Source of the DNA: Acidobacteriaceae bacterium
GTDB lineage: Bacteria > Acidobacteriota > Terriglobia > Bryobacterales > Bryobacteraceae
Reading direction: 5' to 3'
Length of the DNA stretch: 42,646 bases
Assembly (NCBI GenBank): GCA_019244055.1
Contig: JAFATG010000071.1
Span: 1-42,646 of the forward strand
The first letter of the stretch is position 1. The number at the start of each line of letters is the position of its first letter. Made by a program: the position numbers and the translations under genes. Positions 24,705-32,639 of this stretch are shown here, in pieces. The notes under the pieces are model-generated. The model ran no database searches. It was given only the letters and a program-made list of their open reading frames with translations, and had not been told where the DNA came from.

Positions 24705-25670
24705 TTAAGGAACGGCGTCACGCGTGACTTCACGAGCATCCTTGTCGCCGCGGATTCCGGAGAACCGCGCATGACGCAATCGGCTCTCCGGCGTCCATTC
24801 CAAAAACTCGATTCGTGTAACAACGAATGGACGCAGCCAGCGGCACATATCCATTTTGGCGGGGGTGATGCCCTCTCCCCAGTGCCCTTCACTACGTTCA
24901 GGTAAGTTCTTGAACGGGCATTGCGTTATCTGCAGCTCTTCGAAATGCCCTAGCAGGAACCGCCGAGATGTTGCTGTGAACCCCGCTCGAACGCGGCCGG
25001 CATAAATGAGGTCGCCATCCTCGTAGTATCCGACGAGGATCGAATCCACCAGCTTGCCGTTGCGAATGTAGCCTCCGATGACGAATTCCTGTCCACGGTT
25101 GGCCCGCCACTTTAGCCAGTCAGCGCTGCGTTCACCCGAGCGATAGAAGCTGCCGACACGCTTCGCGACTATTCCTTCAATCCGATGTGCTCCGACCACC
25201 CTTATGAGCTCAGCCAGCTCCACCTCAAACCTTTCCGAGTACCGAATCGTACAAGGGAGTTGCTGCACGATTTCACGTAACCTGTCGCGGCGCTCCTCAA
25301 GTCGCCAGAGGCGCACATCCTTGCCGCGTAACATCAGCAGGTCGAACGTGTAGAGCACGACGTCTGCCGCCTTACCGCCAAACCCCTGTAAAAGGTTGAA
25401 CGCCGGCCTGCCCTCTTGGTCGAGTGCCACAACTTCGCCGTCAACGACGGTATCGCTGGGGAGTTCCAAGAGCGCACTCGCCACACCAGGAAACCGGCGG
25501 GTGAAATCCTTGTGGTTGCGTGACCAGAGCTGGCAAGTGCGGCCGGACTTGCGGCCGATCGCGCGAAACCCGTCAAGCTTCAGCTCGTAGTGCCAGTCAC
25601 GGCCTTCCGGCGGCGATTCGACGCTCTGGCAAAGCATCGGCTCGAACGAAAATGGCTTTGCAGCAAGCAT
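24705..25670 (-). CDS. ATP-dependent DNA ligase, LigD ligase-domain type
   Basis: A 321-residue ligase. The nucleotidyl-transfer Lys31 lies in HYELKLDGFRAIG (motif I), followed by LWSRNHKDFTRRFP, TVVDGEVVALDQEGRPAF (motif III), VVLYTFDLLMLRG, GIVAKRVGSFYRSGERSADW (motif IV), LKWRANRGQEFVIGGY (motif V) and the OB-fold part with VRAGFT and WLRPFVV. This is the ligase domain of bacterial LigD standing alone, without polymerase or phosphoesterase domains. It would seal nicks or double-strand ends. No Ku gene is in the window. I start at ATG 25670, just before AKPFSFEPMLC; the frame stays open 37 codons further up without homology. Confidence 0.88.
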   Translation of the reverse strand: MLAAKPFSFEPMLCQSVESPPEGRDWHYELKLDGFRAIGRKSGRTCQLWSRNHKDFTRRFPGVASALLELPSDTVVDGEVVALDQEGRPAFNLLQGFGGKAADVVLYTFDLLMLRGKDVRLWRLEERRDRLREIVQQLPCTIRYSERFEVELAELIRVVGAHRIEGIVAKRVGSFYRSGERSADWLKWRANRGQEFVIGGYIRNGKLVDSILVGYYEDGDLIYAGRVRAGFTATSRRFLLGHFEELQITQCPFKNLPERSEGHWGEGITPAKMDMCRWLRPFVVTRIEFLEWTPESRLRHARFSGIRGDKDAREVTRDAVP

Positions 25671-25812
25671 GTATGAGAATTCAACCAATACTCGAATGAC
25701 ACAGCTGGAATCAAATCGGCTCTCGGTAAGCACAAACCTGCACGCGCACTCTGAGACTTCAGACACCCCCAGCACCGGCAACCGCTCGCTAATGCAATCG
25801 TCATAGTCGACC

Positions 25813-25932
25813 TCAACAGCCTCCCTCCTGTTCGCTTTTTAGCGGTGGCGCTCGCTCCACCAGCACGTTCGTGCCATCGGCTACGCCGAACACTGCGTTT
25901 GTCACGCCCGTGCAGCGCTCCGCTTCACGCAT
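25813..25932 (-). CDS. Possible small protein upstream of the DNA ligase
   Basis: A 39-codon frame, MREAERCTGVTNAVFGVADG then TNVLVERAPPLKSEQEGGC, with coding-like composition and no family I recognise. The frame continues open upstream to 26061 with low-complexity Ala/Arg-rich residues. It could be a real short gene, a decayed one or chance. Confidence 0.2.
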   Translation of the reverse strand: MREAERCTGVTNAVFGVADGTNVLVERAPPLKSEQEGGC

Positions 25933-26063
25933 CCAGGACTCTGCGCGGGCCCTCCTGATTCGAGTGAGAGGGCCCCGCGGAAAAAGTTGCGCACCAATCA
26001 AAGCAAGCGCAGCACGCCCTGCCGCAAGAGCGGAAGCGGGCGAAGACGAAAGGAGCAGCAATT

Positions 26064-26272
26064 ATGCGACGCAGGTTCAAATGCGATCCCAAATGGATCA
26101 CGGTCCGGCATCCGGCCAGATGCGCCGAGTCCATTGTCCAAGCCAAATCAACCCCGGCGAACGTGGCTTCTACTACCGCGGCGATAAGTCTCTGTACGGC
26201 TCGCGCTGCGGGCATGGCGAGAAGGCCGAGCGGGATTTCGGCGCTCACCGGATCGACGAAGACGGTTATTAA
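26064..26272 (+). pseudogene. Small Cys-rich (zinc-ribbon-like) protein with one-base deletion
   Basis: From ATG 26064: MRRRFKCDPKWITVRHPARC then AE. Restoring one base between 26130 and 26131 continues as CHCPSQINPGERGFYYRGDK, SLYGSRCGHGEKAERDFGAH and RIDEDGY. The intact protein would have about 69 residues with Cys pairs placed like a zinc ribbon, and resembles small proteins found next to ssb and ardC in plasmids and integrative elements. An AAGGAG site precedes the ATG. Length is 69 codons plus two bases. Function unknown. Confidence 0.68.
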
Positions 26273-26304
26273 ACGAAAACACGAGCGGGACGGAGGATTT
26301 TATC

Positions 26305-26685
26305 ATGTCTGTCAACAAGGCAATCGTAGTCGGCAATCTGGGCCGAGATCCTGAAATTCGCGCGCTGCCGTCGGGTCGGAGCGTGGCGAGTTTCTCAGTC
26401 GCAACCACAGCCCGATTCAACAATCGCGATGGCGAAGGCCAGGAGCGCACCGAATGGCATCGTGTGGTCGCGTTCGGAAGGCCCGCGGACATCTGTGAGC
26501 GGCTTTTGTCCAAGGGACGATTGGTATACGTCGAAGGGCGTTTGTCGACCCGGCGCTACCAGGCGAAGGACGGCAACGCCCGTTATCAAACTGAAATCAT
26601 CGCGCTGCAACTTCGCTTGCTCACAAATGGCTCGAAGGGAAGCGCACCGGCAACGACCGATGCGACCGACGAGACCCCATTTTGA
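26305..26685 (+). CDS. ssb: Single-stranded DNA-binding protein
   Basis: A 126-residue SSB with the OB-fold pattern: MSVNKAIVVGNLGRDPEIRA, SVASFSVATTARFNN, ERTEWHRVVAFGRPADICER, LLSKGRLVYVEGRLSTRRYQ and YQTEIIAL. It coats single-stranded DNA during replication and repair. The C-terminal tail is short and ends DATDETPF, keeping the acidic-hydrophobic tip that recruits partners, in reduced form. The GGAGG site is 8 bases from the ATG. A terminator follows 15 bases after the stop. Its neighbours (Cys-rich protein, ArdC-like) suggest an accessory, element-borne copy rather than the housekeeping ssb. Confidence 0.93.
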   Translation: MSVNKAIVVGNLGRDPEIRALPSGRSVASFSVATTARFNNRDGEGQERTEWHRVVAFGRPADICERLLSKGRLVYVEGRLSTRRYQAKDGNARYQTEIIALQLRLLTNGSKGSAPATTDATDETPF

Positions 26686-26700
26686 GCAGATTCATATCTG

Positions 26701-26730
26701 AGAGAGCCGCCACGAAACGGCTCTCTTTTT
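26701..26730 (+). terminator. Rho-independent terminator after ssb
   Basis: A perfect 9-base stem AGAGAGCCG (26701-26709) and CGGCTCTCT (26718-26726) with an 8-base loop, followed by TTTT. It separates ssb from the ArdC-like gene and argues against a start for that gene at 26682. Confidence 0.85.
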
Positions 26731-26771
26731 ATCGCTCTTCAACAGTCAATTCGGAGATCACGTCACGACAA

Positions 26772-27650
26772 ATGGATGTTTACGCGACAGTTACAGAGAA
26801 GATCATCAATCTGCTTGAGGCCGGCGTGGTACCATGGCGCAGACCGTGGACCTCAGTCGGATTGCCACGCAATCTCGTAAGCAAGAAGCCATATAGGGGC
26901 GTCAACGTTTGTCTCCTTTCCGCACCGAAGTACGTTTCGCCGTTTTGGTTGACACTGCGGCAAGCTAATGAACTTGGCGGCCAAATCCGCAAAGGCGAGC
27001 AAAGTACGATTGTGGTGTATTGGAAAGTCGATGATGAGAAGCAACGCTGCGAAGACCTCGATCCTGAAGGGCGCCAGGAGAAAACGCGCCGGCGATTCCT
27101 GCTGAGGTTTTATCGTGTGTTCAATCAGGAACAATGCGATCTGCCCCGAGCTGTGCTCGACAAATTGCCTACCATCGAAACCCACCAACATGACCCGATT
27201 GAAGCGGTAGAGAAGATCATCGCCGGAATGTCCAACCCCCCCGAGATAATACGCGCCGGCTCACAAGCATTTTACTCGCCACTTACCGACCGCGTGACGC
27301 TCCCGCCGCGCGAGCTTTTCATCAGCGCGGAAGAGGAGGCTTGTACGGCCCTACATGAACTAGTTCATAGTTCAGGAAGTGAGAAAAGACTTGCCCGAGA
27401 AGGATTATGCGAGGCCGTTCCGTTTGGTTCGCCCGTGTATTCCAAAGAAGAATTATGCGCCGAGCTGGGCGCCGCATATCTGTGCGCCGAAGCCGGTATC
27501 TCCAATGCCGTCATTAGTAATCAGGCATCCTATGTTGCCGGCTGGCTCAAGGCGCTGCACGACAATCGCACGCTGCTGATTCATGCTGCGGCGCAAGCCC
27601 AGCGCGCGGCTGACTACATTCTTGGCCGAGATCTTCGCGAGGATAATTAA
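26772..27650 (+). CDS. ArdC-like antirestriction protein / zincin metallopeptidase
   Basis: A 292-residue protein. Residues 1-125 form the ArdC-type ssDNA-binding N-domain (MDVYATVTEKIINLLEAGVV, PWRRPW, SKKPYRGVNV, FWLTLRQANELGGQIRKGEQ). Residues 150-285 are a zincin-like peptidase with HELVH (195-199) and the likely third-ligand region YSKEELCAELGAAYL. Plasmid ArdC protects incoming DNA from type I restriction. I start at ATG 26772, because the terminator at 26701-26730 lies inside the longer frame. It sits with ssb and a Cys-rich protein in the kind of cassette carried by conjugative elements. Confidence 0.85.
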   Translation: MDVYATVTEKIINLLEAGVVPWRRPWTSVGLPRNLVSKKPYRGVNVCLLSAPKYVSPFWLTLRQANELGGQIRKGEQSTIVVYWKVDDEKQRCEDLDPEGRQEKTRRRFLLRFYRVFNQEQCDLPRAVLDKLPTIETHQHDPIEAVEKIIAGMSNPPEIIRAGSQAFYSPLTDRVTLPPRELFISAEEEACTALHELVHSSGSEKRLAREGLCEAVPFGSPVYSKEELCAELGAAYLCAEAGISNAVISNQASYVAGWLKALHDNRTLLIHAAAQAQRAADYILGRDLREDN

Positions 27651-27657
27651 CTGTAGC

Positions 27658-27684
27658 GTGCGCCCGAGCATTGCTCGGGCGCAC
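27658..27684. terminator. Perfect 12-base hairpin after the ArdC-like gene
   Basis: Arms GTGCGCCCGAGC (27658-27669) and GCTCGGGCGCAC (27673-27684) enclose a 3-base ATT loop, 7 bases after the stop codon. It is very GC-rich but has no T run on either side, so it may be a factor-dependent terminator or an mRNA 3'-end stabiliser rather than a classical terminator. Confidence 0.6.
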
Positions 27685-28209
27685 CTATCAATAGTCAGGA
27701 AGATGATTAGTAGCCCCCATAATAGCTTGCTGCGAGCTAATTGTTTCAAGTAGAGCTTAGTCTGAGACCTTGCAGGGCCATGCGATTGCATGTTGCTGCT
27801 CGCGGTGCTGAGCCCGGCTAATGAACGTTCTTTAGGTGACCAGATAAAGCGTATCCCTTAAGTGGTCGAGGGCGACGCGCGCATCGGGTGCGTGATCACG
27901 ATGCCGTAATCGCTGACTCCCAGCTCGACGACGATCAGCATCGAGCAATCGAGCAGGCGACCATCGCCGAATTCATCCCAGGACGCCCGCAGCACCATCG
28001 CCGACTCTACCGAGAGGATACGCTCCTGCAGTTCTCATACAGTAACGCTCGCGCGCCAGCACAAGGGGTCTCCCCTCGCGTGCTACGAGGGACGGCGTGC
28101 ATAACCCGGACAGGCTCGCCCCGCCAGCAACTCGTCGGCGTGACGATCGAGTTCACTTGCTTGCATGAAACGGCTGTAAGCGGCGGAGCATAGGATCAAC
28201 AGCCTGTTC
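27685..28209. other. Gap with one possible short minus-strand frame
   Basis: No confident gene. On the minus strand, 27998 to 27858 reads MVLRASWDEFGDGRLLDCSM and LIVVELGVSDYGIVITHP to a stop; it is coding-like but unrecognised. The rest shows nothing I can support. Confidence 0.3.
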
Positions 28210-29181
28210 TCAACGTAGCATCATTCGGCCCAACAGCTGCTTCATATCGTTGGCATGTTGTGCCTCAACCTCCAGGATACTCTGCATTACGGTACGTGTT
28301 GTCAGGTCGGTATTGCCAAGCCAATGGATAATTTCTGAATAGAATTCGACGGCGATTCGCTCGGCAATCAAATCCTCTTTGATCATTTCGATCAGTGTCG
28401 AGCCGGGCTTATATTCGGAACGGCTCCTTGACGCGAGACCATCCGGGTTGAAATCTGGCATTCCGTTGAGCTGAACGATCCTGGTGGCAACTCGGTCGGC
28501 GTGTTCTTGGGCTTCCTCAGCATGCTGTAAGAATTCCCGCTTGACTGCGTCGGCGTCGATGCCGATGGCGCGGTAGTAGTGGCTTTTGTACCGCAGTATG
28601 CAGATAAGTTCTGTGGCCAGAACTTCATTCAGCACCTCGATGACCTGAATACGATTCGCGCTGTATTCCTCGGTCACGGCACCGCTCTCGATATGTTGGC
28701 GAGCACGCTCTCTCATTTCCTGAACACTCGAGAGGGCAATGGTATCCGGCTCGATATTTTTGTCTACGGATGGTGTTATTGCGGTGGAGTGCTTGATCAC
28801 CGCATTGAGCCACCTATCGGCGGTCTCGGCTACATCGAGCTCACCGAGCTCAACTTTAGCCATTTGCGGTCCTTTCAGCGTCATGCGACGTCGTTCGCTG
28901 GCGACAAAACAGGTTTTCAGCAGCTCCACCAGGCTACGCAGAACTGTAGGTCCAACAGCTACGGTCACGATACCTTGGGTCGATGCTTGGAGTGACTGTG
29001 CTGCGCCGGTGACCTCCGGCGTTTGATCGCTGACGATTCCGACTGCTTTGTGTGGAAGTTGTCGAAGTTCGTCGGCTAACTTACGAGTGCGTTGGTATAA
29101 TTCTTCATCAGACATACCACTACGATCGATCTGGATTTCAAGGTTGATTATCGGTTCCCCTATTCGGGTATCAGCAGGCAT
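28210..29181 (-). CDS. Ferritin-like diiron protein fused to an EACC1-like N-terminal domain
   Basis: A 323-residue protein in one open frame. Residues 155-323 form a bacterioferritin-type four-helix domain: VLNEVLATELICILRYKSHY (Glu191), FLQHAEEAQEHADRVATRIV (His227), EDLIAERIAVEFYSEII (Glu274, Glu279) and LEVEAQHANDM (Glu306, His309). Position 224, usually the Glu of ExxH, is Ala. Residues 10-130 read INLEIQIDRSGMSDEELYQR, VTVAVGPTVLRSLVELLK, SERRRMTLKGP and ETADRWLNAVIK. That order (strand, helix, hydrophobic helix, basic turn, strand, helix) is like the effector-associated constant component EACC1 of bacterial conflict systems. The ferritin domain normally stands alone at about 170 residues. 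AAGGAA precedes the ATG. The EACC1 match is by pattern only. Confidence 0.72.
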   Translation of the reverse strand: MPADTRIGEPIINLEIQIDRSGMSDEELYQRTRKLADELRQLPHKAVGIVSDQTPEVTGAAQSLQASTQGIVTVAVGPTVLRSLVELLKTCFVASERRRMTLKGPQMAKVELGELDVAETADRWLNAVIKHSTAITPSVDKNIEPDTIALSSVQEMRERARQHIESGAVTEEYSANRIQVIEVLNEVLATELICILRYKSHYYRAIGIDADAVKREFLQHAEEAQEHADRVATRIVQLNGMPDFNPDGLASRSRSEYKPGSTLIEMIKEDLIAERIAVEFYSEIIHWLGNTDLTTRTVMQSILEVEAQHANDMKQLLGRMMLR

Positions 29182-29186
29182 ATGAC

Positions 29187-29449
29187 GTTCCTTTACGGGC
29201 GCTCTGCTTTGGTTCCCATGCGACGCAGTATTACCTCAGCAAATGGTAGCCGAAAGTGAGAACGTGCAACACACATTGAACAATAACCCATGACACCGAT
29301 GAAAGAATCAACGGGCTGAGACTTATCGCCGGCCCGACTGCTGTCCGGAACGCTCACCAGGCCTTTCTCTGATGCGATGACCACCGAGGAAGGTGGCCGC
29401 CAAAATTCGAGCGAACGGTGCCTCGGTGGAGTTTGGAGACTCCCTCCAG
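29187..29449. other. Short gap between the ferritin-like gene and the receiver relic
   Basis: No supportable gene. The ferritin-like gene promoter must lie here. Bases 29431-29449 may extend the receiver relic weakly (VWRL-like residues at the expected place). Confidence 0.3.
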
Positions 29450-29586
29450 TCGGCCGACCCATACATAGCCAATATTCCTACGTCGTCTTATCCCGTTCGT
29501 ATCTACCAGCCGGCGCGAAACACCAGCTAGCCAAACCTGTCGACGTTGGAAAGACCCTCGGCGCTAGTCCACCAATGTTGAGCTGA
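29450..29586 (+). pseudogene. Decayed C-terminal copy of the receiver gene at 15313
   Basis: This stretch aligns base for base with 15517-15651. Both read TCGGCCGA.CCAT..., ...TATTCCTAC... and ..GGCGC.AA.CACCAG. Translated, it gives ADPYIANIPT, then PAGAKHQLAKPVDVGKTLG and a stop at the same relative place, against ADPLIADIPT and PAGAKHQLAKPVDVERLLA in the intact gene. The phospho-acceptor half is missing and the middle and end have drifted. It is a relic, not a gene. Confidence 0.8.
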
Positions 29587-29758
29587 AGCGATCCCTCGCG
29601 CCAGGAAAACGAACCCCATTCGGCTATTCGGCACAGAACAGTGACTTCGCGGCTGAGGTCCTGCGCTGCCATCAGGAGCAATCTGAACGCAGTAGGTTCT
29701 GCTGCTGCGTTAGCCCCAATTCCGCGCGGCAAGATCAACCCGCTTAGCGTGTAAAATG

Positions 29759-30433
29759 TCACGGATCTGCCTGGTACGCTCGAGTGTCGGATGATTTTCT
29801 GTTGCTGTCGGCTATGGCTCCCGTCTGGGTGCGCTGTCGATGATGCCAAAGAAGCCATATGGCTGCGAGTAGCAGGAAAATCCCCATCGCGACCCAGTAA
29901 CTGGCTGCATGTATCACGTGCGCAACCCCTTCCAGCTCATCTCCGACGAGGTAGCCAATCGTGATTATTAACGAACACCAGATGAGCGCACCCGATAGAT
30001 TCCATCCGAGAAAGCGTAGAAATGACATCCCGGCTGCACCAGCCATCGGCCCCGCCATGAAGCGAGCACCAACGACGAAGCGCGCCATGAAAACGGCTTT
30101 GGCTCCGTGGGCCTTAAAGAAGGATTGAAGCCGTTCATAACGAATTCGTACAAAGGCGAAGCGCTGCGCCAGACGCTCAAATAACCGTTGCCCGCCGGTG
30201 CGGCCGAAGAGGAAACCGAGGCAATCGCCGGTCACTGCGCTTCCAATCCCAACCAGGTATAACGGTTCCAGCGAGAGGTCGCCCCGGCCCGCCAGAAAAC
30301 CGGCAGCCAGCAACACCGTCTCTTCCGGTACAGGGATGCCCAAATTGCCGATAAAAACGCAGATAAACACCCCAAGATAGCTCCAGGTGGAAAGCCAATC
30401 ACTCAGTTCGGAAGGACTTGTCACGTGCGGCAT
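29759..30433 (-). CDS. DedA-family membrane protein
   Basis: A 224-residue inner-membrane protein with the DedA/SNARE-associated signature: YLGVFICVFIGNLGIPVPEE, TVLLAAGFLAGRGDL, GSAVTGDCLGFLFGRTGGQR, FFKAHGAKAVFMARFVVGAR and FMAGPMAGAAGMSFLRFLGW. Key residues FxGxxGxxxP(x)E and ARFxxGxR are present. DedA proteins act in undecaprenyl-phosphate or phospholipid handling at the membrane. ATG 30433 has GGAAG 8 bases upstream; an in-frame TTG ten codons earlier is less likely. The tail after LLWHHRQR is polar and cytoplasmic. Confidence 0.9.
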   Translation of the reverse strand: MPHVTSPSELSDWLSTWSYLGVFICVFIGNLGIPVPEETVLLAAGFLAGRGDLSLEPLYLVGIGSAVTGDCLGFLFGRTGGQRLFERLAQRFAFVRIRYERLQSFFKAHGAKAVFMARFVVGARFMAGPMAGAAGMSFLRFLGWNLSGALIWCSLIITIGYLVGDELEGVAHVIHAASYWVAMGIFLLLAAIWLLWHHRQRTQTGAIADSNRKSSDTRAYQADP

Positions 30434-31081
30434 CGAACAACTTCCGGCAGGAAAGGCCCTCAAGCTAGAACATTAATCAGCTTGTTGGATTAAACCGACG
30501 AGGGTCTGAGTTGGGCCCTCATGACGACAGACTCGGTTCGCACGCGGTTGGTTACCCGTACGACGCTCGTAAACCAAGCCGCTGGTAACCCGCTCCGATT
30601 AGGCGTCAACTAACTGCGCTAGGAATCAGGAGTTGCAGCATTCAGCTAAGGGCGCCGCGAAATCTGTAAGCACGACCGCATCCAAATTTCAGGATCGAAA
30701 GCTCGCCGAGTCACCATAATCTCTGCAGGTACTCCTTTTGGCGTTGGGGCGCTTCAATGTGAGCAAGCCAGATTTCAATCTTACTCGTAGCATCAGGAGA
30801 ATAGCCCGCCAGGTCCCAGGCCTTCTGTATAACCTTTCAATGCACTTATTAGCCCCGAGCCACCCATGTCGCTCAAGACTGGGCCGGCATAGGTGATACA
30901 GCTGGTTTGCGATATGACGTCCGCCACATGTCACTCAGGGGTGGTCTGCCGAGGCTCGCCGGCCGTTGTATGCATAACGATTGACCACCTACTTCGCGCG
31001 GTCAATCCAACAACGAGCGGAAAATTCTCGAGAAATCTCTTGCGGTTACTGATGGTATTCATCACCTCGTTGCGGGCTCTT
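30434..31081. other. Gap with a possible decayed minus-strand frame
   Basis: No intact gene. On the minus strand, 30836 to 30711 reads KVIQKAWDLAGYSPDATSKI and EIWLAHIEAPQRQKEYLQRL with a final Trp and stop. It looks coding but is preceded directly by a stop; a one-base shift upstream would join ANKCIE in another frame. I do not recognise the family. Confidence 0.3.
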
Positions 31082-31558
31082 CTATTGCGGAGCCGATTGG
31101 TCGTCCTCGTCCATTCCTGCGTTCATAAGCTCATTCTTTCGTTGCTGTAGACGGTCGCCTAATTCGCCCAGCTGCTGTTTCCCCATTTTTCGGGCGACTC
31201 TGAAGATGTCGTTTTCTTCCTCTTGGACATGGTGCTCGACAGATTTCGCGAGCTGTTTTACGCTTTCGTCAAAATCAGCATCAACTTCCGCGGCCATCTC
31301 ATCAAGTTTGGCTAACATTTGCTTAACTTGCTGGTGCTCGGTCAGTGCTTCTTTGACCGGGTTTTCAGCTTTACCGGGATCGGCTTCTCTGATGGCCGGG
31401 TAGAAGATCTCCTCCTCAATTCGCGCGTGTATTAAAAGCTGTTGGCGTAGATCCTCATACGCATCAAGTTTGGAGTCGTTTGATTCGCCACTCTCAAACT
31501 CTTCGAAAAGCTGCCTCACTGCCTCGTGATCTTTCGTTAATAGCTCAGTTGCATCCAT
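31082..31558 (-). CDS. Hemerythrin-like HHE-domain protein
   Basis: A 158-residue all-helical protein with metal-ligand positions LLTKDHEAVRQLFEEFE, LLIHARIEEEIFYPAIRE, ALTEHQQVKQML and SVEHHVQEEENDIFRVARK, the HHE/hemerythrin cation-binding pattern. It probably binds a non-haem diiron centre for oxygen, NO or redox sensing, or for iron handling. ATG 31558 has GGAGGAG about 8-10 bases upstream, so I reject the 38 extra codons of the longer frame. Its acidic C-terminal tail (MDEDDQ) is unremarkable. Nearby ferritin-like and catalase genes fit an oxidative-stress setting. Confidence 0.88.
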   Translation of the reverse strand: MDATELLTKDHEAVRQLFEEFESGESNDSKLDAYEDLRQQLLIHARIEEEIFYPAIREADPGKAENPVKEALTEHQQVKQMLAKLDEMAAEVDADFDESVKQLAKSVEHHVQEEENDIFRVARKMGKQQLGELGDRLQQRKNELMNAGMDEDDQSAPQ

Positions 31559-31829
31559 GTAGTGCGCTCCTCCGGTGACGGATAACTGTAACTGTAGCCG
31601 AACTTTTAAGGTTCCCGCCTCGTCCGCTGCAATGGCAGTGCCGCTCACAATTTGTGAGGTGCGAGGAAGCATAAATTGCTAGCAATGCTCATAAGACACT
31701 TACGGCAAATGCGGTCCCCCATGTCTTGAACCTTCGTTCAGCCAGGAATTGCCACTATTCCCATGCTTAGTGTGAGCTGGTGCATTGAGTGGCTTGTGGC
31801 GTGGTGAAGAACCATCCGGTTCGGCCGAG

Positions 31830-32023
31830 CTATTTCAGCGGGGGAACGCGAATAGGAATGGTACCTACAAGCCCAAACACCTGTAAGAGCCAAATCAATA
31901 CGACAACGAAAACAACTACGTTGAGGAGAGTCTTAATGCCTGCCGCCATAGGTATATACGTGTTCACAAACCACAGGGCCAACCGACAAGAACCAGTATG
32001 ACCACGATGTTAATGAGGGTCAT
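31830..32023 (-). pseudogene. Thivi_2564-like small membrane protein, frameshifted
   Basis: Minus strand from ATG 32023: MTLINIVVILVLVG; after restoring one base near 31981-31982, LALWFVNTYIPMAAGIKTLL, NVVVFVVVLIWLLQVFGLVG and TIPIRVPPLK to a stop at 31830. The LWxVNxYIPM...IKxxLNxVVVxxVxxWLLxxFG pattern is that of a small two-helix membrane family. Length is 64 codons plus two bases. The missing base is in a short A/T run, so sequencing error is possible. Confidence 0.65.
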
Positions 32024-32284
32024 TGTCTACCACTTGGCTAGTGGCGGCCGCATAAATAGTGGTCCTTAGGATACCGGAACCATTGACCGGGGTTGTGAGG
32101 GCATATTGTCGTACGTGGGACCTTGCCACATAAAACTGTAAATAAAGCCGATGCGCTCTCGCAGCGCGAGCGAATGTGCACGAGCGCTGGCCAACTCCGG
32201 GACACCTGTCAGGGCACTTTCCTGTTGTACACCCAGTTTGGAATTGCCCAGCTTGATGGAACTCCGAAAAGCGCAAAGTAAGCG

Positions 32285-32411
32285 ATGGCGATGTGGATCA
32301 TGTCCGATCGTGGATTCCTCGTTCCTTTCGATTCATGGAAGGATTTGGTGTCCACACCTTTCGCCTGGTCAATGCTAGGGGCAAATCGACATTTGTAAAA
32401 TTCCATTGGAA
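32285..32411 (+). pseudogene. Decayed catalase fragment, copy of 16610-16737
   Basis: These 127 bases match 128 bases of the intact catalase gene at roughly 85-90% by eye. The shared run encodes AMWIMSDR, then after one missing base [20 protein letters not shown], and [10 protein letters not shown]. Nothing recognisable of catalase continues on either side. It is a scar of a second catalase copy lying, like the receiver relic, on the plus strand. Confidence 0.85.
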
Positions 32412-32639
32412 ACAGCGTCACGCCGCCTTTAGCCCCGGACCGCCGACACAATTGCACTCAGTAACGTTCCTTGCCTCTGCTACATCAACGATCCGACCCC
32501 TGCCAAAATCATAAGTCTCAAGAAAGGCGGAGATTCGGGCAGATGCAGAGCATAAAACATTGCTTCCACAAAGGTGGCGTGAATACATTGTAACGAACCT
32601 CTGGGGCTCTTCTTCCGAGCGGATGATCGAAACAGAATA

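Noticed and set aside
26682-26771. Upstream start for the ArdC-like protein overlapping ssb
   Set aside because: It would place a strong terminator (26701-26730) inside the coding sequence and adds no conserved residues.
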